Shown: piece after piece, positions 4,285-5,913 of the stretch | Numbering within the stretch: the stretch's first letter is position 1 | Layout: each line of letters opens with the position of its first letter | Assembly: GCA_025464345.1 (NCBI GenBank) | Contig: JAODGP010000098.1 | Location: 1 to 5,913, forward strand | Direction: 5' to 3' | Source of the DNA: Methanosarcinales archaeon | GTDB taxonomy: Archaea > Halobacteriota > Syntropharchaeia > Alkanophagales > Methanospirareceae | Length of the DNA: 5,913 bases | Program-made: the position numbers and the translations under genes | Notes under the pieces: generated by a model | Told to the model about the DNA's origin: nothing | Seen by the model: the letters and a program-made list of their open reading frames with translations, nothing else | The model's database searches: none

Positions 4285-5913
4285 ATGGTCCAGGATCTCG
4301 TGACCGAGAGGTGGGAAGACTTTCTTAAGCGGTATTGCTGGAATGAACTTGTAGAATTGTCAAATTACTACCCTGAGCGGCGAAGTTTACTCGTTAAATT
4401 CGCGGATATGGACCTGTACGATCCAGATCTCGCGGATATGGTACTGGAAAGCCCCGATGTGGCTATCACAGCAGCGACACGGGCATTGCGGAGCATCGAC
4501 CTGCCTACCGGAGTCGCACTTGAAGAGGCGAATTTCCGTGTGATAAAAGTCCCGCGAAGACTGAAAATACGCGATATCAGGAGCGAGGATATAGGCAAGC
4601 TTGTGTGTATAGAAGGTCTGGTGACGAAAGCCACGGAAGTACGACCGAAGATAGTGGTAGCGGTGTTTGAGTGCCCGTTCTGCCATCATGTCTTCTCGCT
4701 GGAGCAGAGCGGGCGTGAGTTCAAGGAGCCGACTGAATGCGACCAGGAGAGTGGAGGCTGTGGTCGTAAGATCCAGCATTTCAAGCTCCTTGTCGAGCAA
4801 TGTAAATTCGCAAATGCGCAGAAGATCAGATTACAGGAGTCACCGGAGGAACTGCGTGGTGGCGAACTCCCGCAGGTGATTGATGTTCACCTTGAGGACG
4901 ATCTCACAGGTGTGGTCTCCCCGGGCGACCGTGTTATTATCACAGGCATCCTCAGGTCGTTTCAGCGAAGCTCTAAGTTCGGTAAAACTCCATTCTTCGA
5001 TATCTATCTCGAGGGTAACTCACTGGAGCAGAAGGAGGAGGAATTTGAGGAGATCAAGATAACGGAAGAGGACGAGCGAAGGATTATGGAGCTCAAGAAT
5101 CAGCCTGATATTTACGATAAGCTGATAAAGAGCATTGCACCCTCCATTTACGGCTATGAGGAGATAAAAGAGGCGATGGTACTCCAGCTCTTTGCGGGCG
5201 TGCCGAAGGAACTGCCGGACGAGACGCGTGTACGCGGTGATATACACGTGCTTTTAGTTGGTGATCCCGGTGTAGCGAAGAGCCAGTTACTGACATATCT
5301 TGTGAAATTAGCCCCGAGGGGGCTGTATACCGGTGGTAAGAGCAGTACCTCCGCAGGTCTGACGGCAGCGGCAGTTAAAGACGAGTTTGGCGAGGGGCGA
5401 TGGACGTTAGAGGCTGGTGCTTTAGTGCTCGCAGATAAAGGTATTGCTGCGGTTGATGAGATAGACAAGATGCGTAAAGAGGACAGGGACGCACTACACG
5501 AGGCAATGGAGCAACAATCTTTTGCACCCTCCTTCGAGTTAACGCTCGCAACAGGCGATAAAAAAGCAATCGGGGAGTTAGTAGACGGTTTAATGAATGA
5601 GGATAAGGAGAATGTGATAAAAGGAGTGAACTGTGAAATTCTCCCTTTGAAGAATAAAACGTTGCGAATACTGACTACGGATTTTGATAGAATATTTGAG
5701 ACCCAGATAGACAGGGTGAGCCGGCATTTAGCGCCAGGGTATTTCATAGAAATCTCTCTTCAAAATGGTCGAACGGTGAAGATAACGCCGGAACATCCCT
5801 GCTGGGTGGTCAGGAATGGCAGGATAACCACAATCCCGGCTGAAGAGGTCGTTGAAGGGGAATACCTGCCGATACCTGCATATCTGCCAATCCATGGTGA
5901 GTCTCAGCACTTC
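4285..5913 (+). CDS. mcm: MCM replicative helicase, intein-interrupted, 3' partial
   Basis: The ATP-driven 3'-5' helicase that unwinds DNA as a hexamer at replication forks. 543 codons are open to the window edge. An in-frame TGA at 4267-4269 with no other start codon between makes the ATG at 4285 the only plausible start. Residues 1 to about 110 are the archaeal MCM A domain (WEDFLKRY, YYPERRSLLV). The zinc ribbon ligands are C130, C133, C152 and C159. The OB-fold continues through KIRLQESPEELRGGE and LEDDLTGVVSPGDRVIITGI. The AAA+ core follows: SIAPSIYGYEEIKEA, Walker A GDPGVAKS (326-333), the LTAAAVKDEFGEGRWTLEAG pre-sensor segment, and Walker B VDEIDKM (390-396). After HEAMEQQ (405-411) the helicase sequence breaks off into an intein. 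Sensor 1, the arginine finger and the winged helix would follow in the C-extein, outside the window. Divergent from the cofH operon across 68 bases. Confidence 0.96.
   Translation, partial: MVQDLVTERWEDFLKRYCWNELVELSNYYPERRSLLVKFADMDLYDPDLADMVLESPDVAITAATRALRSIDLPTGVALEEANFRVIKVPRRLKIRDIRSEDIGKLVCIEGLVTKATEVRPKIVVAVFECPFCHHVFSLEQSGREFKEPTECDQESGGCGRKIQHFKLLVEQCKFANAQKIRLQESPEELRGGELPQVIDVHLEDDLTGVVSPGDRVIITGILRSFQRSSKFGKTPFFDIYLEGNSLEQKEEEFEEIKITEEDERRIMELKNQPDIYDKLIKSIAPSIYGYEEIKEAMVLQLFAGVPKELPDETRVRGDIHVLLVGDPGVAKSQLLTYLVKLAPRGLYTGGKSSTSAGLTAAAVKDEFGEGRWTLEAGALVLADKGIAAVDEIDKMRKEDRDALHEAMEQQSFAPSFELTLATGDKKAIGELVDGLMNEDKENVIKGVNCEILPLKNKTLRILTTDFDRIFETQIDRVSRHLAPGYFIEISLQNGRTVKITPEHPCWVVRNGRITTIPAEEVVEGEYLPIPAYLPIHGESQHF
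5518..5913 (+). other. Intein, N-terminal splicing domain (partial), inserted in mcm
   Basis: Residues 412-543 of the MCM frame do not match MCM, where HEAMEQQ is normally followed by T/S-ISIAKAG. They match a protein-splicing domain instead. Block A starts SFAPSFELTLATGDKKAIGE and runs into LVDGLM. Block B contains GRTVKITPEHPCWVV, with the TxxH motif at T501-H504 (intein residues 90-93). This is followed by IPAEEVVEGEYLPIP, the usual 'A.dl..Gd.l.vP' strand. Ser as first residue supports an N-O acyl shift and resembles Ser1 archaeal inteins such as the second Thermococcus DNA polymerase intein. The window ends before the endonuclease (LAGLIDADG) region and the C-terminal His-Asn block, so a full-length or mini form cannot be decided. 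By hand count GC is about 46% here against about 53% in the preceding 300 bases of mcm. Confidence 0.9.

Noticed and set aside
4400..4441. Twelve-base direct repeat TCGCGGATATGG at 4400-4411 and 4430-4441
   Set aside because: Both copies code for normal MCM residues (FADMD and LADMV) in an acidic stretch; chance similarity within a gene, not a repeat element.
4387..4800. Minus-strand open frame of 137 codons opposite the MCM N-terminal domain
   Set aside because: The plus strand encodes conserved MCM sequence including the zinc ribbon; the antisense product resembles no family.
5260..5283. Possible intein insertion at the MCM Walker A motif
   Set aside because: The sequence reads straight through GDPGVAKSQLLTYLVKLAPR without interruption; the only insertion seen is after HEAMEQQ.
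5154..5747. Minus-strand open frame of 197 codons opposite mcm and the intein
   Set aside because: Ser-rich shadow translation; it spans the extein-intein junction of a well-supported gene on the other strand.

Overview
The window looks like a chromosomal fragment from a euryarchaeon of the methanogen or anaerobic-methanotroph (ANME) type. Three features support this. It encodes an archaeal-style MCM replicative helicase. It encodes CofH, which makes the F420 precursor FO, next to a PurM/ThiL-like protein matching the family called methanogenesis marker 2. It also has a surface protein ending in a VPxxxP archaeosortase-type tail, and TATA-box promoters. The C-terminal tail style recalls ANME-1/Methanophagales proteins from memory, but that placement is inference.

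Layout, left to right. Positions 3-92 (+) are the last 29 codons of a sensor histidine kinase whose body lies outside the window. Convergent to it, 115-1107 (-) encodes a secreted, probably glycosylated, membrane-tethered surface protein. Upstream of that gene, 1146-1188 is a compact divergent promoter region built from two nested inverted repeats. To its right, 1216-1341 (+) encodes only the first part of a response-regulator receiver domain and then stops, so it is probably a gene remnant.

Positions 4216 to 1346 (-) hold three tightly overlapping genes read leftwards: a HAD-family protein with an altered catalytic motif, the marker-2 AIR-synthase-like protein, and cofH. The overlaps of about 11-13 bases imply one transcript and translational coupling. 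The other two proteins may therefore act near F420 or C1 metabolism.

A 68-base divergent intergenic region with a palindromic TATA-like element separates this operon from mcm. The mcm gene starts at 4285 (+) and stays open to the window end. Its reading frame is interrupted after the conserved HEAMEQQ segment, downstream of Walker B, by the N-terminal splicing domain of an intein. The intein starts with Ser and carries a TPEH block B motif. Its remainder, any homing endonuclease and the C-extein lie beyond the window.

No tRNA, rRNA, CRISPR array or insertion sequence was seen. No gene-free stretch exceeds about 110 bases.
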